This document shows positions 1 to 7,816 of a DNA stretch of 34,451 nt, piece after piece. The stretch is from positions 1-34,451 of the forward strand of contig DASQ01000113.1 of assembly GCA_002503885.1 (NCBI GenBank), in the 5' to 3' direction. This DNA comes from Methanoculleus marisnigri. GTDB taxonomy: Archaea; Halobacteriota; Methanomicrobia; Methanomicrobiales; Methanoculleaceae. The notes beneath the pieces were generated by a model, which saw only the letters and a program-made list of their open reading frames with translations, was not told the DNA's origin and did no database searches. Position numbers and translations under genes: made by a program. Numbering within the stretch: the first letter of the stretch is position 1; every line of letters starts with the position of its first letter.

Positions 1-1
1 G

Positions 2-259
2 CCCTATGGGAAGACCCGGAGGATCAAGCGAGGGTTGTACCGGAGTGCTCTGGGCACCCTGATCAACGCCGACGTCAACGGCGCTCTGAACCATTTACGA
101 AAGGTAGCCGGTGATTCCGTGGTTCCACGGATAATCGGTAGGGGCCGCGTCAACCGGCCCGTGCGAATAAGGACGTCTTTTGAACCGTCAACCTTCGCAC
201 CGATTAAATTGCAGCCCTGTGCCCCACAAGGGGCCCCCGCTGCAAGCCCCCGGTTTTAA
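2..259 (+). CDS. tnpB: TnpB (IS200/IS605 family), C-terminal fragment cut by the window edge
   Basis: The frame is open from the first bases and ends at TAA 257-259, giving 85 residues of a protein that starts outside the window. The stretch GLYRSALGTLINADVNGALN matches the end of TnpB, where the RuvC-like nuclease core closes with an N-A-D-x-N-G-A motif; the Asp is a catalytic metal ligand in the family. The Arg/Pro-rich tail is typical. TnpB is an RNA-guided nuclease encoded by IS200/IS605 and IS607 elements, and its guide RNA usually overlaps the 3' end of the gene and the element end. The ATG at base 35 is internal and is not a real start. Whether the upstream part is intact, and whether a tnpA partner exists, cannot be seen. 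Confidence 0.85.
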   Translation, partial: PYGKTRRIKRGLYRSALGTLINADVNGALNHLRKVAGDSVVPRIIGRGRVNRPVRIRTSFEPSTFAPIKLQPCAPQGAPAASPRF

Positions 260-274
260 CCGGGGGTAGTTGAC
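247..274 (+). mobile_element. Right end of the IS200/IS605-type element, with hairpin
   Basis: A perfect inverted repeat, bases 247-255 against 258-266 (CCCCCGGTT / AACCGGGGG), contains the tnpB stop codon and is followed by TAGTTGAC. IS200/IS605 elements end in subterminal hairpins instead of terminal inverted repeats, and the hairpin plus short tail just after tnpB fits a right end. The guide (omega/re) RNA would be expected to run through here, its guide segment being the flanking host sequence from about 275. The exact element boundary is inferred. Confidence 0.6.
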
Positions 275-324
275 GGCATCACTATAACGAAACCCTAAAA
301 CATCCTGGTGCCAATACAAGGCTA

Positions 325-810
325 ATGGCAGAAGGAAGGCTTAAGATTGTCGTGTTCGGTTCTTTTAATGCGGGCAAGTCCAGCTTCATCCAGGCACTCG
401 ACCCCCGCAGCCGCCACATCGAAGCATCCTCAAAGGAGGGGCCTACAACCGTTGCATTTGATTTCGGCAGACTCCAGATGGGGGACCAGGCGGTCTTCCT
501 CTTCGGCACTCCCGGGCAGGAGCGGTTTGAGTTTGTCCGGCAGATCCTCTCGCGGGGGATGGACGGCGCGATCATCGTCGTGGACGCTACCACGGGGGTG
601 GACGCGATGACGCGCCACCTTTACGGCCAGCTAAAGGCCCTTGAGGTGCCGCTCGCGTTCATGGCGAACAAGTGCGACAGTCCGGGTGCGGTCCCCGAGG
701 CTATCCGCCGGGACCTTCCGGGGGAGATGGTGCACTCTATCTCCGCGCGGAACGGCGAGAACGTCCATGCGGCGCTTGACGCCTTTGTGGCAACCCTGTC
801 CGCCCGGTAA
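325..810 (+). CDS. Small Ras/MglA-like GTPase
   Basis: A 161-residue single-domain P-loop GTPase. Visible motifs in order: G1 at about 11-18 (GSFNAGKS), a threonine pair near residue 40 for G2, G3 as FGTPGQERF at about 61-69 (the usual DxxGQ written as GTPGQ), G4 NKCD at about 115-118 and G5 SAR near 139. The length is normal for the family. Bacterial and archaeal members act as molecular switches in polarity or signalling, often beside a roadblock/LC7 activator; none is seen here. The next gene (853) is on the same strand 42 bp away and may be cotranscribed. GTP binding is secure from the motifs; the process it controls is unknown. Confidence 0.85.
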   Translation: MAEGRLKIVVFGSFNAGKSSFIQALDPRSRHIEASSKEGPTTVAFDFGRLQMGDQAVFLFGTPGQERFEFVRQILSRGMDGAIIVVDATTGVDAMTRHLYGQLKALEVPLAFMANKCDSPGAVPEAIRRDLPGEMVHSISARNGENVHAALDAFVATLSAR

Positions 811-852
811 CGATCCTTTTTACTGCCTGCAAGTCGTTCTTTTCTGCAGACA

Positions 853-1677
853 ATGACCCGCAAAGAGACCTATATCAAGGAGATTGCCCGGCTGCTCACG
901 AGTTTCCTCGCGAGCGGGAGCGCCGGAGATCTTCTCGCCTACCTGGTCGCAGGAAGCAGCCTGCCGGGACCCCGGGAAAACCTGGAACTCGCGGGAGCGT
1001 TTGCCGAGACCGTGCGGGAGTTCGCGGTTGCCGATACCGACGATCACCAGGCCCTGTGGAACCTCTGCGTCGAGCTCGCCTGTGTCTCCCCGGAGGATGC
1101 ACCAACGGATGATCCGCATGAGTTCCTCCCGTTCTGCGGTGTTCGGGGTATCGGGGCGATCGGGTCCGTGTCCCCCGAATGCGTTGAGGCGGCGCTCACG
1201 CACCTTGCGGAGGCGTCGGTCGACCCGCGGCGGCGGACCCGGGAGGCGGTGGCGATGGCGGTGCGGGACCTCCTCTCCCGGCAGGGGGATCTGGCGGTCC
1301 CGGAGCTGGAAGACTGGGTGCAGGGAGGGTCCTGGCTCACCATGCGGGCCGCGGTTGCGGGGATTGCCGAACCGGACCTGCTGGCAGAACCACAGATCGC
1401 ACAGACCGCGTTCCGGCTCCACCGAAAGACCCTGATCCGTGTCTATACCGCAGGTGAGAGGCAGTCCGAGGCTTTCCTCGCGCTTCGGGAGGCGCTCGGC
1501 TACACGCTCAGCCTGGTCATCGCCGTTCTCCCCGGGATCGGTTTTGAGTACCTGCGGCAGCTCGCAACCCTCGACGATCCGGATATCCGGTGGATCGTGA
1601 GAGAAAACCTCGAAAAAAGCCGACTTGGGAGGCAGTACCCCGAGACGGTGCAGCACATCCAGGCACAGCTGGGGTGA
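853..1677 (+). CDS. HEAT-like alpha-helical repeat protein, unknown function
   Basis: A 274-residue soluble protein without signal peptide or membrane segment. It looks almost entirely helical, with spaced helix pairs such as VEAALTHLAEASVDPRRRTR, LTMRAAVAGIAEPDLL and a closing LATLDDPDIRWIVRENLEKS that is typical of HEAT or DNA-alkylation-repair-type helical repeats, in which Asp-Pro-Asp-Ile-Arg-Trp turns are common. Such proteins usually bind other proteins or nucleic acid. It follows the small GTPase on the same strand and could be a partner of it, but that rests only on position. The gene ends at TGA 1675-1677 beside a short dispersed repeat. Confidence 0.6.
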   Translation: MTRKETYIKEIARLLTSFLASGSAGDLLAYLVAGSSLPGPRENLELAGAFAETVREFAVADTDDHQALWNLCVELACVSPEDAPTDDPHEFLPFCGVRGIGAIGSVSPECVEAALTHLAEASVDPRRRTREAVAMAVRDLLSRQGDLAVPELEDWVQGGSWLTMRAAVAGIAEPDLLAEPQIAQTAFRLHRKTLIRVYTAGERQSEAFLALREALGYTLSLVIAVLPGIGFEYLRQLATLDDPDIRWIVRENLEKSRLGRQYPETVQHIQAQLG

Positions 1678-1681
1678 GGGG

Positions 1682-1707
1682 AACTCCGGCCCTTCGGCCC
1701 GTCGTTC
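1682..1707. repeat. Short dispersed repeat, copy 1
   Basis: These 26 bases match 24 of 26 bases at 9449-9474 inside the linker of the HerA-like gene. The core is GCCCTTCGGCC flanked by AACTCC and GTCGTTC. Here it sits between two convergent genes and overlaps the stop codon of the minus-strand gene that ends at 1706. Confidence 0.55.
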
Positions 1708-2446
1708 ACCCCACGATGGCCGACGCCGTCTCGTCGAAGGGGTTCGTCCGCATCGCAAGCGAGAAGAGGTACGGGTAGTTCCTCTGCAGGTAGCGCATGT
1801 AGTCCAGCCATTCGCGGATCAGGAGGCCGTAGATCCGTTCCAGATCCACTGCAAGATGGGCCATGTCGGCGTCTGGCAGACCGGCGAAGCCGGGCCGGCG
1901 CTGCAGTTCTTCGTTGAAGTGGAATATCGCCCGGAGGAGTTCGGTGAACGCCTCGTGCTCGAGGAGCACGGGGTTTTCCAGCAGCCGCAGGAGGAAGTCC
2001 TCGCGGGAATTGAGGAACCGCTTGACGGCGTCCAGGTCGACATTCTCTATCCTGACGCGGCAGGGGTGCCGCTTCAGCCGCGCAGCCACCTCCCGGAACG
2101 TCTCGTCGGTCCAGGTATCGGTGACCGTCAGGAGCGGCCGGATCTCGTCCCGATTGGGATCGTTGTTGGAGATGTAGATCAGAAGTTGTGTCCCGAGAGC
2201 CGAGAAGAACGCCCCGATGACCATGTTCTGTTTTTCCATCCTCTGCTGCCGGTCGCGGGACGCGAGCACCTGGTGAAAGACGAGCGTCACCAGGAGGACC
2301 TCGAGCGGGAGGAACGCGATGTCGCCGAGCGTGTAGATGGCGATGTGGTAGAGGTCGCCGAATACCAGGAAGTGCAGGGCGTAGAGCACGACCGAGAGGA
2401 TGACAAGCGCTGCCCCGAAGGTGATCAGCCACCGTCTGTCGTTCAT
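1706..2446 (-). CDS. Two-helix membrane protein with cytoplasmic helical domain, unknown function
   Basis: A 246-residue protein with an N-terminal membrane module: helix 1 at about 8-30 and helix 2 at about 36-60 (IAIYTLGDIAFLPLEVLLVTLVF). The basic stretch ASRDRQQRMEKQ follows, so the C-terminal 180 residues should be cytoplasmic. That part is helix-rich, with many Leu-Leu and Glu/Arg pairs, and contains no catalytic motif I recognise. No family is assigned. It is convergent with the HEAT-like gene, and its stop codon lies inside a short dispersed repeat. The upstream HAD gene lies on the same strand 66 bp away, so a shared transcript is possible. Confidence 0.6.
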   Translation of the reverse strand: MNDRRWLITFGAALVILSVVLYALHFLVFGDLYHIAIYTLGDIAFLPLEVLLVTLVFHQVLASRDRQQRMEKQNMVIGAFFSALGTQLLIYISNNDPNRDEIRPLLTVTDTWTDETFREVAARLKRHPCRVRIENVDLDAVKRFLNSREDFLLRLLENPVLLEHEAFTELLRAIFHFNEELQRRPGFAGLPDADMAHLAVDLERIYGLLIREWLDYMRYLQRNYPYLFSLAMRTNPFDETASAIVG

Positions 2447-2512
2447 CGTAAGGAACTATGGTGCCCTGATCTCGTGAACCCCGCGCTCCCGGGTGGAGTG
2501 AGCCTGCTACCC

Positions 2513-3175
2513 TCAGACCCCATAGCGCCTCCACGCCTCTTCTACATGCAGCGCCCGCATCCCGAGCCTCCGGGGAGCATCGACGTCGTTCTCGAAATTG
2601 TCCCCGATAAAGAGGACGTCGGAGGCCTGGAGCCCCATCCGCCCGAGAGCCGCCGTGTATATCCGCGGGTCCGGCTTCTGATAGCCGGGGTCTGAGGAGA
2701 AGATGACGAAGCCGAGACGGTCGTAGAGGCCGAGCGCCCGCATCTCCCGCTCCGAGAAGACCCGCTGCCCGTTCGAGACGACCCCCGTCTTCTGCGTGGA
2801 AAAGATGTCGAGCAGCCTTCGGCTCTTCTCGATGACGCCGAGGCGCCGGAGCGATGCGGCCCGGAACGCCCGGGCGGCCTCTACACCGAGTCGCTCCGTA
2901 TCGATCTCCCATACGCGGTGTTCGGCGCAGATGCCGGCAAAGACCTCCTCGACCCGGACCTCCGGATAGCGCTCTCCGGTCCGGCCGGCCGCTTCCCGTA
3001 CCCGGCTCACGTAGCACGCCCGCAGGCGTTCGGGCGCGATCATGACCCCCTGATAGAGGAGCCACCGGGAGAGGCCCCGGTAGGTCTCGATATCGCGTTC
3101 GTCGGTCAGGACATCGATGAGTGTCCCGTAGCAGTCGAAGAGAACCCCTGTTACCGGTGGATCGCGGCGAGACAC
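2513..3175 (-). CDS. HAD-superfamily hydrolase
   Basis: A 220-residue haloacid dehalogenase-type hydrolase. Motif I is FDCYGTLID near residue 14 (first Asp nucleophile, YGT in place of DGT as in many dehalogenase-like members), motif II is SNGQ near 134, motif III is the Lys of QKPDP near 165, and motif IV is GDNFENDV near 190. The insert between motifs I and II is a helical C1 cap. Most relatives are small-molecule phosphatases; the substrate cannot be told. The start is GTG at 3175, chosen because GGAGG lies about 8 bases upstream (3184-3188). The start overlaps the end of the APH-type kinase gene by 25 bp on the same strand, indicating one transcription unit. Confidence 0.88.
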   Translation of the reverse strand: MSRRDPPVTGVLFDCYGTLIDVLTDERDIETYRGLSRWLLYQGVMIAPERLRACYVSRVREAAGRTGERYPEVRVEEVFAGICAEHRVWEIDTERLGVEAARAFRAASLRRLGVIEKSRRLLDIFSTQKTGVVSNGQRVFSEREMRALGLYDRLGFVIFSSDPGYQKPDPRIYTAALGRMGLQASDVLFIGDNFENDVDAPRRLGMRALHVEEAWRRYGV

Positions 3176-4098
3176 GCCTCCGCCTCCGATAGCAGCCAGT
3201 CACGTTCCGCCGCCCGCCAGGGCAGCCGGGCGATCCTGAGGTGCCCGAGCGCCATGAAGAAGGGGAGGGCGGCGGTATGGCGCCGGAATTCTTCAACGCT
3301 GTGGCTGTAGTGCCAGAGCAGGTGGCCGATGTAGTCTTCGGCCCTCGTGCTGCTCCCGTCCGATGCCTTGATCTCTGCGGCGAGGATGCCGAGGTCGCGG
3401 ACCGGGTGGGTGTGGTTCCGGGCCCCCTCGAAGTCGATTGCACAGGTGCTGCCGTCGAAGAGGTAGTTGCTGAGCGTGGCGTCGCCATGGACCATGCACC
3501 CAACGTCGGGGCCAATCCGCGGGCTGTGCCACCATGCCCCGAGCAGGCGGTTGAACCGTTCTCTCCGTGGGGCTGGAAGGCCGTTCTGGTCGAGCATCGC
3601 GTGGAAGTAGGCGAAGTCGCGCTCCCGTTTGCAGGAGGTCCGCGTGCCGTCGTGGAGCCGCCGGAGCAGGCGAGCAACCCCGGTCAGGGGCTCGTACAGG
3701 GATGTCCTCGCCGCGAGGAGCTCGCGGAGCGTCCGGCCGGGGACATACTCGGTCACGAGGACCGCATGAAACCGGTTGTTCGCCGCAAGTGCACGGGGAA
3801 CGCGGATCCAGCTGGAGACATGGCGTAGCCGGCGGAACTCGTTCATCATCGCCGCATCCGCGTTATAGCGGGTCTTCGCACCCGTCGGCTCACCGAAGAA
3901 CTTGCCGACGACGCTGACTGCGGTGCCGGCGAACTCGTACCTGCAGACGACGTGCGATGCAGGCTCTACCCGGTAGACCCGGATCTTACCGCGCCACCCG
4001 GCCAATCGGTCGGCGAGGACGCCCGCGAGCCAGTCCCCGAACGCATCGCCGGCCTCCAGGCGTCCTACCTTCCTCTCGACGATCAACTGCTGTACCAC
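3151..4098 (-). CDS. APH-family (aminoglycoside phosphotransferase-like) small-molecule kinase
   Basis: A 315-residue protein with the eukaryotic-like kinase fold of the APH/choline kinase group. The catalytic loop is HGDATLSNYLF at about 204-214 (HGDxxxxN) and the metal-binding motif is IDFEGA shortly after. An N-lobe Lys in VVGKFFGE could hold ATP, and VTEYVPGRTL is the hinge. Relatives phosphorylate sugars, choline, homoserine, methylthioribose or antibiotics; the substrate here is unknown, and resistance should not be inferred. The start is GTG 4098 with a weak upstream ribosome site, so the first residues are less sure. Coupled by a 25-bp overlap to the HAD hydrolase, which suggests a kinase/phosphatase pair working on one metabolite. 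Confidence 0.8.
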   Translation of the reverse strand: MVQQLIVERKVGRLEAGDAFGDWLAGVLADRLAGWRGKIRVYRVEPASHVVCRYEFAGTAVSVVGKFFGEPTGAKTRYNADAAMMNEFRRLRHVSSWIRVPRALAANNRFHAVLVTEYVPGRTLRELLAARTSLYEPLTGVARLLRRLHDGTRTSCKRERDFAYFHAMLDQNGLPAPRRERFNRLLGAWWHSPRIGPDVGCMVHGDATLSNYLFDGSTCAIDFEGARNHTHPVRDLGILAAEIKASDGSSTRAEDYIGHLLWHYSHSVEEFRRHTAALPFFMALGHLRIARLPWRAAERDWLLSEAEACLAAIHR

Positions 4099-4218
4099 CG
4101 GTGGGGCCGGTGGTTCTGCAGGGCAATGAAGATACCCATGGCATCGGGGAGACCCACACCTTTTTTACCGCCCGGGCGTCTTAACGGGATGCACCGGCGA
4201 TCCTGTGGGTGACGAGCC

Positions 4219-5148
4219 ATGATACCGTTTTGCGATTTCCTGGAGAGAATCAGGCCTGCCATCAACCGGCGGATCGAGGAGGTGACGGGGGGTGAGGATG
4301 CAATCGATCCCGGCGTTCTCCCGCTTCTCATCAGGGGAAAGCGGATGCGGGCCGGACTTCTTCTCTGCGTTCATACCTGCCTCGCCCGGACGACGGCACT
4401 TACCGACCGGGCACTCGACCTCGCCTGTGCCGTCGAGCTCGCCCACGCCGCAAGCCTCATCCTCGACGACATGCTGGACGGGGATACTGTCCGGCGGGGA
4501 GCTCCCTCCCTCCACCTCACCCGGGGAGATGGACGGGCGATCCTCGACGCCGTCGGCATCCTCGCCCTCCCCTACGCGCTCGCCGCCCCTTACGGCGCCG
4601 GATACGTGACGATGCTCGCGTCGGCCCAGCAGAGCATGGCCCGGGGCGTGGCCTGGGAGATGCTCGGGGGGCCTGGGCTCCCGGCGGCCGAACTCTACGA
4701 TGCGATCGTCGCACGAAAGACCGGGCGTCTCTTCTCGCTCGCGGCCGCCTGGGGTGCCATGGCGGCGGGAGAGGAGGAAACGGTCGTCGCCGCGTTCGCG
4801 AACTACGGTCTCTCGGCCGGGAAGGCGATGCAGATAGCCGACGACATCGTGGACCTGCACGCGCACGCGGCGGGGGCCCAATCCCGGCCCGGATCCGAGG
4901 CGCTTCTCCTCCGGTGCGTCTGCGGAGAGAACGGCACCCGGCAGACGCCGGGATCCATACTTGAGCGGGAGATAGATGGCGCGACCGCCTGGATCACGGA
5001 TGGGGGCCGGCAGCGGGTGCCACCGGAGATGTGGGAATCCTTCAGGCAGGTGGTCCGGGATATCGTGGGGCTCACGATCGCGGGGGGTATGCCGGGTGAT
5101 GAAACAGGGCCCCTGACCGCCTGCCCCAACGGCCCCCCGCAACGATAA
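4219..5148 (+). CDS. Polyprenyl (isoprenyl diphosphate) synthase family protein
   Basis: A 309-residue all-helical prenyl synthase homologue. GKRMRAG near residue 40 corresponds to the conserved GKRxRP. The first Asp-rich motif is DDMLD (about 83-87), followed by the expected GDTVRRGAPSLH. The KT pair sits in ARKTGRLF, and the second Asp-rich motif is DDIVD (about 211-215). These bind the magnesium-diphosphate groups of the allylic substrate and IPP, so the chain-elongation chemistry is probably intact. In archaea such enzymes make geranylgeranyl and longer chains for lipids and quinone-like carriers; the product length cannot be read reliably. The C-terminal third is less conserved than usual. 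GGTGA at 4208-4212 lies 6 bases before the ATG and supports the start. Confidence 0.8.
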   Translation: MIPFCDFLERIRPAINRRIEEVTGGEDAIDPGVLPLLIRGKRMRAGLLLCVHTCLARTTALTDRALDLACAVELAHAASLILDDMLDGDTVRRGAPSLHLTRGDGRAILDAVGILALPYALAAPYGAGYVTMLASAQQSMARGVAWEMLGGPGLPAAELYDAIVARKTGRLFSLAAAWGAMAAGEEETVVAAFANYGLSAGKAMQIADDIVDLHAHAAGAQSRPGSEALLLRCVCGENGTRQTPGSILEREIDGATAWITDGGRQRVPPEMWESFRQVVRDIVGLTIAGGMPGDETGPLTACPNGPPQR

Positions 5149-5181
5149 ATACCGCCCCGCCCCAAACTCTTCTGAGGAATC

Positions 5182-5367
5182 ATGCCGGTAGTAACCATTC
5201 GTATGGCAGAGGGACGGACACTTGAGCAGAAACGGATGCTCGCCGATGAGATCACCGCCGCGATCACAAGGACGTTCGGCGTCGATCCGGCAGTGGTTAC
5301 CCTCTTCTTCGAGGAACTCAAGACCGAGAACATTGCACGGGCGGGAAAACTCCTCTCGGAGTCGTAG
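5182..5367 (+). CDS. 4-oxalocrotonate tautomerase-like protein
   Basis: A 61-residue member of the tautomerase superfamily, exactly the usual size for one beta-alpha-beta unit. The protein begins Met-Pro-Val-Val, so after removal of Met the Pro becomes the N-terminal catalytic base that defines the family. The rest (AEGRTLEQKRMLADEITAAI, then VVTLFFEEL) fits the helix and second strand. Such proteins assemble as hexamers. The substrate in a methanogen is not known. GAGG just before the ATG supports the start, and a TATA-like GATAAATA sits about 35 bp upstream, overlapping the end of the prenyl synthase gene, so it may have its own promoter. Confidence 0.88.
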   Translation: MPVVTIRMAEGRTLEQKRMLADEITAAITRTFGVDPAVVTLFFEELKTENIARAGKLLSES

Positions 5368-5434
5368 TCCCGCACCGGGCGAACATTTTTCTTTAGCCCG
5401 ACAGAGTCTCATACCTCCGGGAGTGAACGGAATC

Positions 5435-5782
5435 ATGGCACGCGAACTTGACGAGAAAGACTTTGCTATCCTGCGGAAACTGGCCCCCGATTACAGCGGT
5501 ATCCTCTGCCCCGAATCGGGGCACGAGTTCCACTCGATCCTCCCCCCGGTCTCAAACCACATTGCGAAGGACGAGGAGGATTTTGCTGAGCGGGTCGGCC
5601 GCCTCTCGGACGAGGACTGGGGTTACCTGACCGGACAGATCGTCTCCGGCCGGGAGGACCTCGGGTGCATGCCACAAGAGGATATCGAGACCATCCTCGT
5701 CCGCATCCAGGGTGCGGTGTCGGAGGAGGCCGCCGAGCAGGTCCGCAGGCTCTACCACCTCTCCGGGTGCGGGATACTGTAG
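5435..5782 (+). CDS. Conserved-looking small protein of unknown function
   Basis: A 115-residue acidic soluble protein (begins MARELDEKDF, ends HLSGCGIL). It contains three cysteines, LCPES near residue 28, LGCMPQ near 76 and the C-terminal SGCGIL, plus HEFHS near 32-36, which might bind metal, but no known motif is matched. I do not recognise the family. The start is ATG 5435; an in-frame GTG at 5423 is possible. Codon use matches the neighbours. It lies between the tautomerase and DUF2124 genes, all on the same strand. Confidence 0.7.
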   Translation: MARELDEKDFAILRKLAPDYSGILCPESGHEFHSILPPVSNHIAKDEEDFAERVGRLSDEDWGYLTGQIVSGREDLGCMPQEDIETILVRIQGAVSEEAAEQVRRLYHLSGCGIL

Positions 5783-5849
5783 CGGCCGGAGACCGGGCGC
5801 CATGGCCCCATCCAGAACCGGTATATGCCCCGGCGACAACCAGACCTTT

Positions 5850-6332
5850 ATGGAACTAAAAGAGCAACTTTCCGGCGTCCCCGGGATGCTTCGGCCATTC
5901 AAGGCGTACCTCAAGGAGGCAGGGCTCGGTGCGGGCGACCAGATCGTCTACTACGGCTGCCCCGGCACCTGCACCCCTTTCATCGAACTCCTGGGGTTCG
6001 CCGTCCGTGACCTCCCCGTCGAGCAGGTCTATGTGCCCTACGCGGACGAAGCGGCAGCAAAGGCGATCCGCCCGGTCGGGGGTGTCGGCATGCAGGTCTC
6101 CGGCGACGTGGTCCGCGTCGACCCGAAGGTGATCGTCCTGATGGGCGGGCTTGCGATGCCGGGCGTCCCGGTCACGAAAGAAACGATGCAGGCGGCCGTC
6201 GGCGCCCACGCGGGGGCGAAGGTCGTGGGTATCTGCTTCATGCAGATGTTTCAGAAGGCAGGCTGGCTCGAGGCCTTCGACTTCGACCTGATCATCGACG
6301 CCTCCATCGACCCGGTCAGGGTCTGGCGCTGA
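5850..6332 (+). CDS. DUF2124 family protein
   Basis: A 160-residue protein that I recognise as the archaeal DUF2124 family, found mostly in methanogens and with no known function. Visible are an early Cys-rich turn VYYGCPGTCTPF (about 33-44), a strand-rich middle ending in VIVLMGGLAMPG and a later VVGICFMQMF. The alternating strands and Gly-rich turns suggest an alpha/beta Rossmann-like fold, and the two cysteines in GCPGTC could be metal- or redox-active. The start at ATG 5850 is preferred because upstream residues in the same frame do not look conserved. Its 3' end overlaps the end of the convergent sensor kinase gene by 17 bp. Confidence 0.8.
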   Translation: MELKEQLSGVPGMLRPFKAYLKEAGLGAGDQIVYYGCPGTCTPFIELLGFAVRDLPVEQVYVPYADEAAAKAIRPVGGVGMQVSGDVVRVDPKVIVLMGGLAMPGVPVTKETMQAAVGAHAGAKVVGICFMQMFQKAGWLEAFDFDLIIDASIDPVRVWR

Positions 6333-7749
6333 TCACCCTGCCGGTCGTTGGTGCAGGAGATACCGGCGGCTCCCGCGGCAGGTCGGACCGGAGGAGGGTG
6401 AACCGGAACACCGCGCCGCATTCGGGATGCCCCGGCACCCGGTCCTCCACCCAGATCCTTCCGCCGTAGCGTGTGATGAGCATCCTCGTTATGTAGAGGC
6501 CGAGCCCTTTCCCGCTCCGGGCACTCGTCCCCCGCACGAAGCGGGTGAAGAGGGTGGGTTTGACCGCATCGGGCACCCCCGGCCCGGTATCCTCGACCGA
6601 GACCGCGACCGTCCCGTCTCCCTCCTCGACACGGACCCTGACCCCGACCCCGGGCTCCCCGAACTTGATGCTGTTGCCGATGAGGTTCGTGAAGACTTCC
6701 GGGAGGAGGTCGTCGGCCGTGACCCGAACCTGCTTTCCCTCGTAGGCGATATCGGCATCGGGGTGGTGAGCGATCTCGGCCCTGATGACGGCGTCGAGGT
6801 CGACGGGTCTTGTCGCCGTCTCGTGGGAATGCAGCCGCCGGATCGTCGAGACGTTCTGGATGATCTCGATGCTCCGGCTGATACCGCTCCTGAGTTTCCG
6901 GATCATCTCCCTCTCCTTCCCCTCCAGCGCCTCGACCAGCAGGTCGGCGTAGCCGAGAGCGACGGCGTTGGCGTTGTTGATGTCGTGCGCCATGATGTCG
7001 AGGTAGAGGTTTGCCTCGTTGTGGGCCACCCGCAGCGCTTCCTCCGCCCGGATCCGGTCGGTGATATCCGATCCGGAACCGACCAGTCCGACCGGGCGAC
7101 CGTCATCATCGGTAAGGACTGTGTCCTGCCATGCGAGGATCAGTTCGTCCCCATTCCGCGTGACGACCGGGTTCTCTCGCCGGGGCAGGGCGTTGCCGCT
7201 CGCGATCGCGGCGTCGAAGATCTGCCGCCGTGCCTCTCTGGATGCTTCGGGGATGACCGTTGTAAACCAGTCCTTCCCGACAAGTTCCTCCTCCCGGTAG
7301 CCGAGCAACTCGCAGCCGTGGCGGTTGATGAGCCGGATGGTATGATCGGCGTTGATGACGACGAAGAGGACGCCCGCCACGTCGAGGTAGCGCTGCGCGA
7401 GATCCCTCTGTTTCTTCAACTCCCGCTCCCGCCCTTTGAGTTGCTCGGAGAGGGAGGCGACAACGAAGGCGATGACGACGAACATCAGGGCGCGCCCGTA
7501 ATCGTTCAGCGTCAGGATATCCGGCCTGTACAGGAGACTGCTGACGACGACGAGCCCGCCGAGGAAGATGGCGACCAGGATGCTCCGCTTCTCCCACCAG
7601 AGCGCCGTCAGGATGATCGGGAGATAGAAGAAGTGCGAAAAGACCGTTCCGAGCATCAGGATGGCGTGGAAGTAGTAGGTCAGGAAGATGGATATGCCAA
7701 GGAGGGCCATGATAATGGCCACACGCTGGTTTTCGGTAAGGGTAGTCAC
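6316..7749 (-). CDS. Membrane sensor histidine kinase with one PAS domain
   Basis: A 477-residue kinase. Residues 10-105 hold four or five hydrophobic helices (for example VFSHFFYLPIILTALWW and ALMFVVIAFVVASL), followed by a short coiled coil (SEQLKGRERELKKQRD). A PAS domain covers about 120-240 and ends in DITDRIRAEEAL. The dimerisation/phospho-acceptor segment is IMAHDINNAN with His255, and the ATPase domain shows an N box (TNLIGNSIKFGE), DTGPGVP and GKGLGLYIT. No response regulator lies nearby. The kinase core resembles that of the CheB fusion at 28910. The start is GTG 7749, with GAGGTG about 9 bases before it. A TATA box at 7773-7782 (minus) fits a short leader. Confidence 0.9.
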   Translation of the reverse strand: MTTLTENQRVAIIMALLGISIFLTYYFHAILMLGTVFSHFFYLPIILTALWWEKRSILVAIFLGGLVVVSSLLYRPDILTLNDYGRALMFVVIAFVVASLSEQLKGRERELKKQRDLAQRYLDVAGVLFVVINADHTIRLINRHGCELLGYREEELVGKDWFTTVIPEASREARRQIFDAAIASGNALPRRENPVVTRNGDELILAWQDTVLTDDDGRPVGLVGSGSDITDRIRAEEALRVAHNEANLYLDIMAHDINNANAVALGYADLLVEALEGKEREMIRKLRSGISRSIEIIQNVSTIRRLHSHETATRPVDLDAVIRAEIAHHPDADIAYEGKQVRVTADDLLPEVFTNLIGNSIKFGEPGVGVRVRVEEGDGTVAVSVEDTGPGVPDAVKPTLFTRFVRGTSARSGKGLGLYITRMLITRYGGRIWVEDRVPGHPECGAVFRFTLLRSDLPREPPVSPAPTTGRVISARP

Positions 7750-7772
7750 GGGGCGCCCACCTCAACTACCTG

Positions 7773-7799
7773 TATTTATAACTTTAATTATATAAAAAT
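7773..7799. promoter_or_regulatory. Divergent TATA boxes for the sensor kinase and a rightward transcript
   Basis: On the minus strand GTTATAAATA (7773-7782) lies about 25-35 bp upstream of the sensor kinase start. On the plus strand TTATATAAAA (about 7788-7797) is a strong archaeal TATA box whose start site would fall near 7820, more than 340 bp before the HerA-like gene. A rightward transcript would therefore cover the folded region 7817-7995. Confidence 0.55.
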
Positions 7800-7816
7800 G
7801 TCCGCATGTATATTAT

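Noticed and set aside
1500..3677. 725-residue minus-strand open frame
   Set aside because: It runs antisense or out of frame through four genes with clear motifs (HEAT-like, membrane protein, HAD, APH) and reads as Arg/Pro/Gly-rich low-complexity sequence, the usual shadow in GC-rich DNA.
3151..4098. Antibiotic resistance gene
   Set aside because: The APH fold is shared by many metabolic kinases, and the coupling to a HAD hydrolase in an archaeon gives no reason to call resistance.
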